Origin: Camillea tinctor
Lineage: Eukaryota; Ascomycota; Sordariomycetes; Xylariales; Xylariaceae
Assembly: GCA_022578605.1 (NCBI GenBank)
Contig: MU394056.1
Span: 372,001-436,000 of the forward strand
Length of the DNA stretch: 64,000 nucleotides
Reading direction: 5' to 3'
Part shown: positions 1-11,096 of the stretch, piece by piece
Position numbering within the stretch: the first letter of the stretch is position 1
Layout of the letters: each line of letters opens with the position of its first letter
Made by a program: the position numbers and the translations under genes
Notes under the pieces: model-generated
The model's database searches: none
Seen by the model: the letters and a program-made list of their open reading frames with translations, nothing else
What the model was told of the DNA's origin: nothing

Positions 1-1
1 C

Positions 2-985
2 TACATGGTTTACGGCATCTTCACCGCCGGTCAGCGGACGTGGGGTGGCCCCCGTGCTGACGCTGCCACCGCCGATGCTGACACAACCCCCCAGCAGGCT
101 ATCGAGCAGGCCGAGCAGGCCGGAGACGACCTCAACGTGGTCCCTGAGACATTTATCCCTGCGGCCGAGGTCCAGCGCGCCCAAAGCAGCGGTAAGGACA
201 AGGCTGTCGCCAGCTCGTCCGGTGTCCAGCGAACGAAGAGCAAACTACACCCACCAGAGAAGCTCGATGGCCGTTTTGCAGCGCCCGAGAAAAAGGCCAA
301 CGGCTTTTACGTGCACCCGGAGGACTCCTCATCGTATAGCTTCGGGAATATGGGCATGGGCGAGACGTTATCTGTATATAGTAAAGGCGGAGGAGCGTAT
401 CAATTTACAGAGCAAAAGGCGCCACGCGAGTCGTGGGAGAGTTTCCTGACAGCGGGCAACACGAGCTCGGTTTACCTGCCCCGCCGCGTCGAGAGTATCA
501 TGGGCGAGGAGGATCGACGCAAGTACGAGCTCGCGCAGGCCAACCAGTACAACCAGTTCGTCGAGAGCTCCCGCAAGTACGCGATCCCCCCGAGGGGTCA
601 GGTCTACGAGTTCACCGAGGCGGAGCTCACGCGCTCCGGATGGGACAGTGAATACCCCAGGCACACCAATGACCCAGCACAGCACCATCCGTATCACGAC
701 GCCGACGATAACAGCGCTAGTGCCGGCTCGGTCACAGCCTCGGACTCGAGATCCACTTCCCCTGCTGGAGGTGATGGTGCGAACGGCCACAATAATGCTG
801 GTAGCACCAATGATAGACGCCGACGCACGGGCCGGAGTCCGCTGGGTCACGAGAGCTGGACACGCTCGGCAGCGACAGCTGTGGGGCAGCCCCAAGAAGA
901 TATGGAGATGTACGCGGACGGATTCGAGTATTCGGAGAGGGAGAACGGAAATAGGTCCCGGACAGATCCCAGAAGGGGGAACTGA
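2..985 (+). CDS. C-terminal tail of a probable chitin synthase (partial at 5' end)
   Basis: The reading frame is open from base 2 to a TGA at 983-985, giving 327 visible residues; the start lies outside the window. It opens with a short hydrophobic piece followed by AGQRTWGGPRADA, then a Thr/Gln/Asp-rich acidic stretch with DDLNVVPETF, and later PRRVESIMGEEDRRKYE. I associate this mix with the cytoplasmic tail after the last membrane span of fungal family-2 chitin synthases, most likely class IV; that is recall of family sequences, not a search. Such enzymes polymerise chitin from UDP-GlcNAc at the plasma membrane. The last ~100 residues are low-complexity (Ser, His, Asn, Gly). The catalytic domain is not in the window, so the enzyme class is uncertain. 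Confidence 0.55.
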   Translation, partial: YMVYGIFTAGQRTWGGPRADAATADADTTPQQAIEQAEQAGDDLNVVPETFIPAAEVQRAQSSGKDKAVASSSGVQRTKSKLHPPEKLDGRFAAPEKKANGFYVHPEDSSSYSFGNMGMGETLSVYSKGGGAYQFTEQKAPRESWESFLTAGNTSSVYLPRRVESIMGEEDRRKYELAQANQYNQFVESSRKYAIPPRGQVYEFTEAELTRSGWDSEYPRHTNDPAQHHPYHDADDNSASAGSVTASDSRSTSPAGGDGANGHNNAGSTNDRRRRTGRSPLGHESWTRSAATAVGQPQEDMEMYADGFEYSERENGNRSRTDPRRGN

Positions 986-1818
986 GCTAGAAGAAAATAG
1001 GCGTGGATGATTATTACCTATCTACGTACACAGGAAGGAGGTCGCATGAGGGTGAACTACCTACCTATACAACGCATTAGATATTAATATTTTTTCTATC
1101 ATCATTTACATCATGGGAGCGATTACCTAGCAATAGGAAGGAATGGAAACAAGGGAATTACAAAAGACAGAGGGAGAAAAAGCAAAATTATTTTTTTGAT
1201 TACGACATTTTACATGATGGGGAGGAAAAGGGATAACGATGGATGGGTAGGGGAGTAAAAGGATAATTGCATCGCTAGACGGCGTTATTCATGGGCGTTA
1301 TTTTTATTCAATTTCCCTTACTTACTCATTTATCTAGCTCTCAGCCATATTTCTCATTCTCTTGTTCCCCCTCCATCTTCTTTTCTTCAGCTTTTCTGCT
1401 GCTTCGAACGATCTCTTTTATCTAGCAGATCGGAGAATAGGGGAAAGGGGGCTAGGGCCCGGATCGATGACATAGCAGGTGGTAAGGGGGATAATGCCAT
1501 AGGGGTAAATATCTACCTAAGTACTGGAATCGTATTGCATCCGTTTATCGTTTATACCTACGGAGTACTCTATTAGTTCTTGCGTGTGTTCGCTTTCACA
1601 GTAATATCTCTCTTCGCTCCTATATATATATAATCCGATATCTTATATCATTAATTCGGGGATGCTGAGGGCTCGACTAATAATTCATTAACATATAGTA
1701 GACTCTTGATTCCTCTCCCGTGTACATTGGTATGCTCATAACTAATAAACGACATGGAAAATCAACATTATATGAACACAGCCAGCCATAAACTCACAAC
1801 TTCATAAACTTACAATCT
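986..1818. other. Intergenic, convergent 3' ends
   Basis: Between the convergent ends of the chitin-synthase-like gene and the next minus-strand gene. It is AT-rich with TATA/TAATA runs and a TACGGAGTACT palindrome-like motif near 1560. I see no ORF or RNA gene here; it probably carries both 3' UTRs. Confidence 0.6.
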
Positions 1819-3689
1819 CTACATATGAAATTTTACGCTGATCAGCATGAGGAAAATAGCAGCTAGGAAAGTCAATAACGTCAAGAGACCGGAACGTATG
1901 GTGATCAACCTCCGGACGGATCGTTCACCCGCGGCTGTAGGATGGAGACCACCTGCCTCCAAACTCGTCAGTTTCCGCTGCATCCCCGCATCGAACTCCG
2001 TCACCGCAGCAGCTGAAGCAAAAACAGGATCATTCTCATCGACCGCGCTATTAGCAGGCCTCGGGTGCTCATCCAGCGCAAAAACATCCCCCTCCAGGAA
2101 CTCGCGCACCTCCCCGTCCCAGGGCTTCTTCAGCGCCCAGTAATCGATGAGCCTCGTGCACGCCGCGATCGCGTCGCGCGCCCCCACAATACCATCGAAC
2201 GAGCCCAGGTCCCTCGGCACCGGCGCGGCGCGGCCCTTCCCCAAGCCGTCGTAGTGCGAGTGCCGATCGCCGCTCTGCCCAGCGTACGTGTGGAAAGACA
2301 CGATGGGCCCCCAGCGCGCGCCCGGCGCGAAGCGGTACCGCCCCCTGCCGTCGCGCCCCGCGTAGTCCCCCCCGTGCCGCAGCCGCCGCTGCGTGTGCCC
2401 CACCGCGTACGAGTCCGAGACGACGTGCAGACACGTGCCGAGGGCGCGCTGCGCGACGCAGGTCCCCGGGTAGTTGGGCGTGCGGGCGAGGAGCAGCTGG
2501 CGCAGGGTGGCGGAGCGCGGGGGGGCGGTGGTGTCGGTGAAGTAGGGGAAGTGCTGCGCGAGCGGGGCGTGCTCGGAGAGCTCGCCGCCGGCGAGCTTGT
2601 ACATGACCTCGAGCCAGTGCATGAGGCGCTTCTTCGTCACTTCGGGCTGCTCGCCGGCCTCGGAGGCCATGGCGTGCAGGAACTGGAGGTTGCCGAAGTG
2701 CGAGCGCTGCGTCATGCAGTGGGGGTCGCCTTGCTTGTACTCCCGCGCCCAGTCGAGCCCGTCGCTGTAGCTGTGGTTGGAGTCCGATCGGTCCACGAAG
2801 AGGAGGCAGGATGGGTCGTCGTTCCAGACCAGGCCGCGGATGTACTCCCACTGCTTGGAATTCAGGTTGTGGTAGCCCGTCCCCCGCGGCACGTAGACCT
2901 GGGACTGGATGAAGGCTGCGATCACGATGGACTCGTGGATGGGTGACTTGTCGAAAAAGGGGCCGCCTGGTGCGTCGAATCCGATCTCATATTTAGCTCG
3001 AAGCGTGTCGTCGGATGTGCATGGTTTCTCAGCGACATCATCCAAAGCTTGTGCCTTGATATCTAGAGTAAGAGCTCCAGCGAGGTTGGGCCGGTTTACT
3101 CTGACATCTACGTATCCTGTTCAGCTCGTTGAGTTATAAAATGCCATGTTTCGCTCTGAAGGGCAGCAAAAATACCATAAACGGGATGTTTCCTCTCATT
3201 AAAGCTCGTGACAGAAACGGAGAGGATGCTGGAGTTGCTCGAACTGGCTCTCAGGGAGTTCTTGGAGAAGAATCCTGTTGGGTCTGAAAAGTCTAACCTG
3301 AATGTCTCGGTCCCGTGTTCCATTCGCACTTCGAACTGCACCCAGCCATCTGAGCCACCCGAGCCTTTCAAAGAATTAGCAGGCGAAAATCAAATTGTAT
3401 TTTCGGGTCTCTTTATTATTGTTATTCAACATTTTCATCCTTTTCTTTTTCTAAACCAAAATAAAAGGAGAAAGAAAGTATCCGGCTCACCTAGACAGTC
3501 TTTAAGGTGTATTCTTTCAGTGCTTCTAGCTTCAATAGTATTTAGGGGTTGTTCTCGCGGCCACTCCCCATACCCATCGTTTATACCATAATCAATAAGA
3601 CCTAAGTCATAGTCTGAGGTATTCTTGATAGTGATATAACAAGAGAAATCGTTGGCATCTCCCTCACCAAAGGTCTCCAGGGAAGACAT
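1819..3689 (-). CDS. Two-domain protein: N-terminal beta-rich domain fused to a zinc-phospholipase-like domain with C-terminal membrane anchor
   Basis: Three exons join in frame: 3689-3491, 3364-3176, 3062-1819 (543 aa). Introns start GTGAGC and GTATTT and end AAAG and CTCTAG. Residues ~1-130 look like a beta-sandwich: alternating hydrophobic strands, a GSGGSDG turn and a closing SVSVTSFNERKHPVY strand, loosely like small bacterial/fungal crystal-toxin or aegerolysin-like folds (weak, unverified). Residues ~165-500 are rich in His and Asp: RSHFGNLQFLHAMA (~249-262), HVVSDSYAVGH (~342-352, an HxxxDxxxxxH pattern) and SFHTYAGQSGDRHSHYD (~385-401). These recall the metal-binding helices of zinc-dependent phospholipase C/P1 nuclease and fungal HET-C-like proteins. 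Residues ~518-540 form one hydrophobic span near the C-terminus. There is no signal peptide. Bases 2140-2800 are much more GC-rich than the exon's ends. Both domain functions are inferred. Confidence 0.75.
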
Positions 3690-4834
3690 GGTGCTTCAGA
3701 TAGTGATTTAGTAGGTAATGATCGCACAGTAAAGAAAAGGTCATTAATCTGGTGTATAGCTAGCGTCGAACCATATGCCTTGAGAGGAGTGGTGCCCCAT
3801 AACCACGTTTTTCTCAAGAAGAACCGGCAGGTATATAGAGCAGTGGGGAAAAGAAAATCCCCACGCGGAGTAAGTTTTGTCAGTAGAATAGCGCGAACGC
3901 CCTGTTCATCAGAAGAACCCGAGGAAGTGTCCCCATGGGCCCAGATCCCAAGCTGTGACGCGTAGCTGGAGATCCAGACCATTCAAGAATGAAGCACGCC
4001 TCACAATGGCGAGCTGAGGGTGCTGAGGTCTCACATCTTTTGGTGATTACCCAACTTTTTAGAGAACTATTGAATAGTCTAGACCTCGAACCAAACCTCC
4101 GTTAGGCTGGTATCGTTATCTTGGGGTGAAAGCGCTTAACAGCGACGACCTATGGTGAAATCCGGGGGAACCGACTTCTCACCATTCCGACTAACAGCCC
4201 TCTCAGCCACATACATCGGGTATCGATTTCTTGAGGCGGCTAGTCCCTCGCATCTTTAAACAAGCCTATCCCCGTAATTGGGCTTTTGATTTTCGATAGA
4301 CGGCGATGCCAGACAGGGGTAGTTCGTAGACCGGTCCGGCCCGTCTTTGGACTTGGATTAACGCCACGCCGCTATCACACGTGCTCAGTTATAGTCTCCA
4401 GGAAATCTTCAGCTAGACAGTAGTGCCGATATATTTGCAGAGCTGATTACTAAAAAGTTGTACTATACGAGTCATGCCTCGGCAAGCCATAGTATCATAC
4501 AATCTTACTAGTTATGTTTCAACACGATAGTTTAGGTATATACACATTTATACGTTAGCTACCAAGTTGTTGCTCCTATTTAACAATTACTCCGTATAAT
4601 TAAATGACAACTATAGCTTCGTTCATTGTAAATGATAGTAGAAGTGCTTTAGGTTCATTATTGTATGTAAGACAAAAGGATATTTGCAGGAAACTTCATT
4701 ATTCAGTCTACTTAAATAACTATAACACGTACAAATAACACCTTTACAAGAATATCCTACAACTCCCACTTGTGTATAATACTATAGCCATCATCATAAT
4801 TATCATCATGTATGTAGATTATATGCTAAACTAA
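3690..4834. other. Intergenic between two minus-strand genes
   Basis: It holds the upstream region of the fusion gene (3690-~4400, mixed composition) and the downstream region of the secreted-protein gene (~4450-4834, AT-rich). A 126-codon minus-strand frame at 3602-3982 overlaps the fusion gene start and has no family features; I do not call it. TACTCCGTATAA near 4588 is one copy of a motif scattered through the window. Confidence 0.55.
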
Positions 4835-5511
4835 TCAGAGCTCAGTCTTCCCTCCGCCATTCCCAACCTTTCCTGGCTGGAAGACAACCTGTAATCAAAG
4901 TCAGTTTCAGGCCACAGGGGATACGATTGTGAATAAAGATAACACTCACATAGAGTTGGGCAGATTTATCATTATCCCATTCCACCTTAATTCCAGAGCA
5001 AAGAGCCGAGTTTCCACAGAGGCTCGTCCCAGGGCTTTGGCTCTGTAGCTTCATATCCGTATTCCAGGGGCCAGTGTTCCAGTCACTAGATGTTGAGCCC
5101 GAGTAAGGCGCGCCGTTGGTAGTGTACGATACACCCCAAATGCTATCCCGGGTCGCACACCCTCCAGTCCATCCGCTCCAGGTGGAATCGGCTGCTACCT
5201 CTCCCAGGCTGGTGCAAGTGAGTCCCTGGTCTTTCACTGGCATGCTAGGACTTGACCCAACCAGTCGCATGCAACGGTCATCGGCACTTCCAGTCTTCCA
5301 ATTTACGGTATATGGTTTGATAGGAGCAGATGAGTGCCAGACGCAAGCATTCACGTTGGCCGCTAGTAGCATATAAAGTTAATAAATAAAATAGAAACAT
5401 GAATTCAGTGACGACTGAAACATAAGGTTTCAACTTACATCCTTTAGCAGCAGATGCACAGCCCGCAAAAGCGAGAGTTGCGACAGCAAGAGATTCGATT
5501 CCAAAACGCAT
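4835..5511 (-). CDS. Small secreted Cys-containing protein (candidate effector)
   Basis: Three exons: 5511-5439, 5362-4950, 4888-4835 (179 aa). Introns have GTAAGT...CTAG and GTGAGT...ACAG borders and join in frame. The first ~22 residues are a clear signal peptide ending in ASAA. The mature part has six Cys (NACVW, DRCMR, LTCTS, GGCAT, SLCGN, ALCSG), many Ser/Thr/Trp/Gly, and a short tail that continues only through the last exon (VVFQPGKVGNGGGKTEL). Size, secretion signal and even Cys count suggest an extracellular disulfide-bonded protein. I recognise no family. It is transcribed away from the RHS gene, with an ~820 bp shared upstream region. Upstream TATATA-like runs near 5590 could serve as a core promoter. 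Confidence 0.75.
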
Positions 5512-6335
5512 TGTAACTAAGAGGATAGTGACAAAAAAGTAATCGTGTCAAACTTGAAAGAGTATCTAATTTATTTCTCGATAATCAGATATATAGAGTT
5601 GAAGATTCTTGCTGCTATGGTTGTTTTCTACATCTAAGGGAGGTCTTTTATACCAAAATTCCATACTAGTAGAAGGTATGTATATATGATTTACTACTAC
5701 ACCTTCTTAGTGGGAGGGTGTTCGTGACCAGAGCTGCCCCTGTTCACCCGGTGGTCCAGAACGCGCATCTACTATCAATAGCGCCACGAAGGCATACACT
5801 AGTCGTGTTAGTATACCGCTGAGCTTCAGCTCCATGTGCCACACCATCAGCTACCCAAACTTTGTGTTGAGTATCTCGAATGACTTTCCTATGAACGGGA
5901 ACGAAAAGAAATACTTCACATTCCAGGACCAGGTCTGATAGAGAAGACACCTAGCTTAGCGCCCGGTATGGCCGTATGTATGAGTGGTCTAGCCTCCGAG
6001 AATTCGTCAGCTGGGCTGTTAGGGACTTTAGAGGAAATGACTACAGCGTACCGTGCGGGATGATACGAGATATCGAAACGGAATTTGAATATGGTTGTGG
6101 TAATAGCGAAGACCTCGGTAACTCTCTATATCGAAGTCCTAAGAGTAAACAGTGGGATTATGTAGGGTTATGTAGCAATATAAATCTTCACATATGTTCA
6201 AGCCATTAGCCCCCAGCAGATTGGGGACGAATTTTCATTCTTTCTCACATATCTCTCACATATCTCTCACATATTTATCGATAGTACATGCCCCTTTTTC
6301 TATTCTGAAGCTCGCTATAAACATCAACCGTCAAC
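5512..6335. promoter_or_regulatory. Divergent promoter region between the secreted-protein and RHS genes
   Basis: 824 bp separate two divergent start codons. The right end has three tandem copies of an 11-bp unit (see 6244-6274) and a CTATAAAC TATA-like site near 6313, about 20 nt before the RHS start codon. An open plus-strand frame at 5976-6209 lacks family features and is not called. Confidence 0.45.
6244..6274 (+). repeat. Three tandem copies of an 11-bp unit in the RHS 5' region
   Basis: The unit CTCACATATCT repeats head to tail (third copy 9 bp before it diverges) about 60-90 bp before the RHS start. It may be a simple tandem repeat in the 5' UTR or an array of binding sites; the sequence alone does not say which. 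Confidence 0.8.
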
Positions 6336-9300
6336 ATGAGTGATCGTGCAGGTCAATACCAGGGTTCACAAGCCTTTAGCCACATTGCACCTTCAGGATG
6401 CGAGTCTGTTAATCCCAATACTGGCTCGCTATACTACAGAACCCCTTTGATCAAACTGCGCGGCATAAGACCAAGCATCGACTTGAACCTAGGTGTATTT
6501 TATAGTGCTGGCACTTCTGGGACTTTTGGGTTACCAAGTAACTGGAGTTTTGATCTTCCCTATGTCTTTGATGGCAAGAGTGTTACAGCCAATGGGCGTA
6601 CGTACGTTGTTGACCTAGAATGGACTGACACCGCCGGTCACCAGTCGGGGTTGAAATATTTGAACAACCATGGCATCAAATTCCAACAGATTTCACCTCC
6701 ACAAGAGTTGCCCTCGGGACAGCCGGGCCACTACGGATATCAACTCGACCATGTTGATGGGTCATCAGATTATTTTGATGTTCACGGAAAGCCTTTAATG
6801 CACCGCGACATCTATGGCAATTTTATCTACTACGCCTACAAGGCAGGGCCGGAGGCGGGTGTTGAGCACGAGGAAGTAAGACTGGATTACATTCTAGATT
6901 CCTGGGGCCAGAAAATCGAATTTGGCTACCAGGATACCCTGGAAATGAAGATAACCCTTCCCAGTAATGACGACGTATTGATCAAGTTTACCGAGGTTGG
7001 AATCCAAGCTATAACGCTTCCCATGGGTCTCACTACTATGTTTGAGTACAGGCCTTTTGTCGGTGACGAACAAACGCTTCTCCTGAGTGAAATTACACAT
7101 CCAACAGGTCTCATATCGAGTTATATCTATGGGGCTGTCGAGTACCTAGCAAATGGGGACAGTTACAACATGCCTGCCGTACAAAGCCACTACCAAAAGG
7201 ATCAAGATAATAAGTTTTATCGGCACACGGATTACAACTTTGGTGGCTTTTCTGCTCAGACTTATACCGGTGCCGCTATCGGGTTGGATATGGCGGGTGC
7301 TACCGATACTCTGATGGATTCAGACGGTAAAGCATTGAAGTATACGTAAGTCGTTACATCCTTTCTCGATATCACCCTCTATCATCCTATCCACTGCTTA
7401 CCAGGTTATAGATATGATGTGACAAGGACAAGCTACGATGATAATGATGGGAAAATGGCCAGAACTACCACATGGTTCAACAATTATCACTTACCGATCA
7501 AGGAGATTCGGTATAAGCTCGATCAGCAAGGAGAGTTCGTCGAAGCGTATATGACGATCCATGAATACCAGATTGATATTGATGAACGTGCCCGAGCGAC
7601 CAACTACACACACCCCAAGTCTACCGAGGTTTTTCACAACATTACATCATCACAGGACGCCAATGACTATCAACCTCTCACTTTATCTAAAGCGGAGTAC
7701 AATGAGTTTGGTAACCAGATATCATCGAGCGAGGAGCTTCAGGTGCCGGGGTCGGGCTATGTTCTGCAGGTTACAATCATGAACGAATATGTCACAAGCC
7801 AGATTGGGCCCCCGGAAACGGCACGGAACATCCAGTTCGTCGTGAAATCTTCTATCAAGGATGAAGTTACAGGGACGGAAGACTTTACGGAGAATGTGCC
7901 GACTCAAGATGGCAAAGGTGTAGCCCTTACAACCAACTACTCCCGAGCTAGCAGGAACTCGGGAACTACACAACTCAAGCCATGGACGCAAAGCTCGTAC
8001 TCATATGATAGCCAAGGCAGAACTATCGGGGAAATACTTGCGTGGGCCCATGGAACCCAAGCACCAAAGGATAGTGTTCAGTCAGTTACGACTAGAACTT
8101 CATACTCCTTTGCCGACGGTATCTTGACACAGACCGAGTTTGGCCACGCCAACAATGCCACGATAATTCAGTATGATGTTCGCAAATATTCGGGGCCCAT
8201 TATCCGTAAAGTTCTACCTCTTGGACAAGTCGACATTTTCGAATATGATGGTCTCGGTCGACCCACTAAACACATCAATGCCTTAGGTCAACCGATCACA
8301 ACTGTCCACACCGTTGGGCCAGACGGCAGCTCTCAAAAGACAACGTCTCCGTTGGGCTACATCAAGCTCACACACTTCGATGTCCTCGGCCGTGAAATCC
8401 AGGTGCTTGATAATGGTGATCCCACGATACACGGTGCTTTTTCCGAGCCTTCGAGGTTTTTGAGCCGCAAAAGCTATGATTTCCTCTCCCGGCTACAGGA
8501 GTCAACAGACAAGCTGGGACTGACCACCAAGTATACATATGATGCCCTAGATCGACCATTGACAGTGACAGATCCCAAGGGAAATATTGTCCACCACGAA
8601 TATGATGATGCTGGCTTGAAGGTCATTGAGACCTTGAACGGCGACGCTCGCGTCACCACTCAGCTAAACGGACGTTCCGATGCTGTGATCGTTACAAGAT
8701 ACCCAGACTCAGACGACGTCTTGATGGCTGACTGTCTCATCGAAAGCATGATGTACGACGGTAACCGGAGAGTGATCAGCAAGACCATTTCCCAAATCCA
8801 TAAAGATCAAGTAGGCCAGCCGCCCTTGCCCCTAGAAAAGACTGACATCGAGTACGGTGCGAGATCAGCCGTGCTATCCCGCACCATGACCGGATACTCC
8901 AAAGAGGGAAAACAAGATGTGGTGAAGCGATCTTTCATCCTTGACCTCTTTGGAAACACTTATACCTGGACGAAGCAAACGTCCTATGCTGACGGCAGGA
9001 CCTTCCTTCATGAGGGACCAGTAGAGCTGTATGATGAGAGCAACCGGTTAACGATGACGCGAAACCAACTAGGTCAAGAAGAGCGAAGCACTTATGATGC
9101 TAATGGCTGGCTTCAGAAGACGGTGCGGTTTGACGGGTCTGAGATCACCTATACCTGTGACGCACTGGGACAGATCATCAAGACCCAGTATCCTTCGAGC
9201 AGTACTGAGGTCGCCTATGATGCCCATGGACAGCAAAGGCAGAAGAAACAAGGTAGCGATGTGGTCACCTGGGGTCGCGCTCTAGATGGGACTTTGACAA

Positions 9301-11096
9301 GCATCCAATACGCAGACGGCGGCAGCCAAACGTACACTCTCGATAAATTTAGTCGGGTGGTTAAAGAGACTGATGTCTTCGGTGTCGTGCGCGAGATCGA
9401 GTTCAACGAGACAGGGGATGTTAGGAGTCGATCGTGTAAAAACGATACTGTGACTTATCAATACGGCCACGCAAACCACTCTAACGGCCAATATGTCGGA
9501 TACAGCTTGAATGGCAAACAGCTCAACTACAGTGCCTCCATTTATTATGATGGCTATAATCGTCCTAGGCAGACGACTGTCCGAGACGCGAGCTCCAAGA
9601 TTCTGCTCGATACGATGTATCAAATGAACGGGCTAGGGAAGCTTCAATTTATGAAGTCTGTATCAACACTCTCGCCTGAGTTAAATCAGGAGCGCATCTT
9701 AGCCTACGACGGTCTAGGTCAGATGGCCAAGGATACACGTATTGATCCTATAGCTAGGAGTTTATCTGCCATGACTTATACGTACGACGGGAATTCAAAC
9801 GTTACTAGCAAGGCAGACGATGGCCAGGCAGTTACCGCAATGACATACAACAAAATTGACCAACGAACCGACACTGGGTTCGAGTATGACGCCAATGGGC
9901 GGATGGTTCGAGATGATCAGGGATACACATACAGATTTGATGACCAAGATCATCTGACTTCCGTTCAGGCAGGAGCCGGAACCACGAATCACTTTGAGTA
10001 CCGTGCTGATGAGTTCCTCGCGAACGTCCAAGGGCCATCTGATGACACAAAGCTGTACTACAGCAGCGGCAAAATCAATGCGGTCCAAGCTACCAACGGT
10101 GCTGAGAGCGAGCAGACATCCTTGTTTTCAGGCTTCAAATCTTTGATATCCAGCTACGGCGATGCGACAAACTCCGAGTATTTTCTCGACTCACTCGGGT
10201 CCACAACACTAGTTATGGGCGATGGCGGCCAGCACGTTTCTTTCAAAACATACGATGCCTACGGCAAGTCCAAGGCAACCCTCGGCGGCGGGAACACCGC
10301 GAAGCCGAGTCTCAGCTCGAAGCTCGGATTCGGGCAAGAATTCTCGGACCCCCTCAGCGGCCTCGTGTACCTCCGGCATCGCTACTACAGTCCCCACCAC
10401 ATGGCGTTCATCTCGATGGACCGCTACCACCAAGAGAACCGGTACTCGTACTGCGAGGGCGACCCCGTCAACAACATCGACCCGCTCGGCCTCTCGTGGA
10501 CGAGCTGGCTCATCGCCCTCGGCGTAGGCGTCGCCGTCGGCGCCGCCATCACCACGGGGGTGGGCGCGCTCGTGGGAGCGGCCGCCGTGGGTCTCGGCGC
10601 GACCGCGACCACGGCAGCCACGCTCTCGGCGGTGATCGGCGGGGCAGCCGGCAACGTGGCGGGATCCTTCGCGCGGTCGCTCGTGACGGGGGAGAAGTAC
10701 GGGTTCAAAGCGGCAGCCATCGACGCGTTCCTGGGCGCGGCGGGCGGGTACGCGAGCGTAGCGGCAGCGCCGTACGCGACGGGGCTGGCAGGGAGGATGA
10801 ACTGGTCGCAGCTGCGGCGGGACGCGCTGGCGGAGGGCCTCAAGAACGCGGCCAACAGCACGACGCAGGCATTCTTCCGGCCGCTGCTGTCCGGGGGCCG
10901 CGCCGCGACGCCGCTCGAGCTCATACAGGCGTCCGCGGTGGGGTTCGCGGGCAGCTATACGTCGGCGTACGTGGCGGGCTGGGGCAGGGTGCAGTACCAA
11001 GCTCTGTCGCCCCGCATCGCTGCGGCGTATCGCCAGCGGACGGGCGGGTTGCTGCCAGATCCGAGTGGAGGGGGGGTTGAGATGGTTAGCTTGTGA
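6336..11096 (+). CDS. RHS/YD-repeat protein with RHS core domain and variable C-terminal tip (bacterial-type polymorphic-toxin-like)
   Basis: Two exons, 6336-7345 and 7412-11096, join in frame across a 66-nt intron (GTAAGT...ATAG) to give 1,564 aa. Many YD repeats are visible (YDALDRPLTV, FEYDGLGRPTK, YDVLGREIQV, YDANGRMVRD). Residues ~1240-1364 form the RHS-associated core, with a GLVYLRHRYYSP block, a MAFISMDRY site and a closing NNIDPLGL at ~1360. In bacterial RHS proteins the repeats form a shell, the core self-cleaves using Asp residues, and the following tip is a variable toxin. Here ~200 residues follow DPLGL: a Gly/Ala-rich glycine-zipper-like hydrophobic stretch and a short basic/Ser end, with no toxin family I recognise. 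No signal peptide is visible. The family is mainly bacterial, so transfer followed by intron gain is likely. GC content rises sharply from ~10,260 on. No immunity-like gene lies adjacent. Confidence 0.9.

Noticed and set aside
2065..2946. Long plus-strand frame opposite the fusion gene
   Set aside because: Arg/Val/Pro-biased shadow of the GC-rich minus-strand exon; no domain.
3602..3982. 126-codon minus-strand frame upstream of the fusion gene
   Set aside because: It overlaps the first exon of the fusion gene in another phase, has no family features and only a faint ankyrin-like look; treated as chance.
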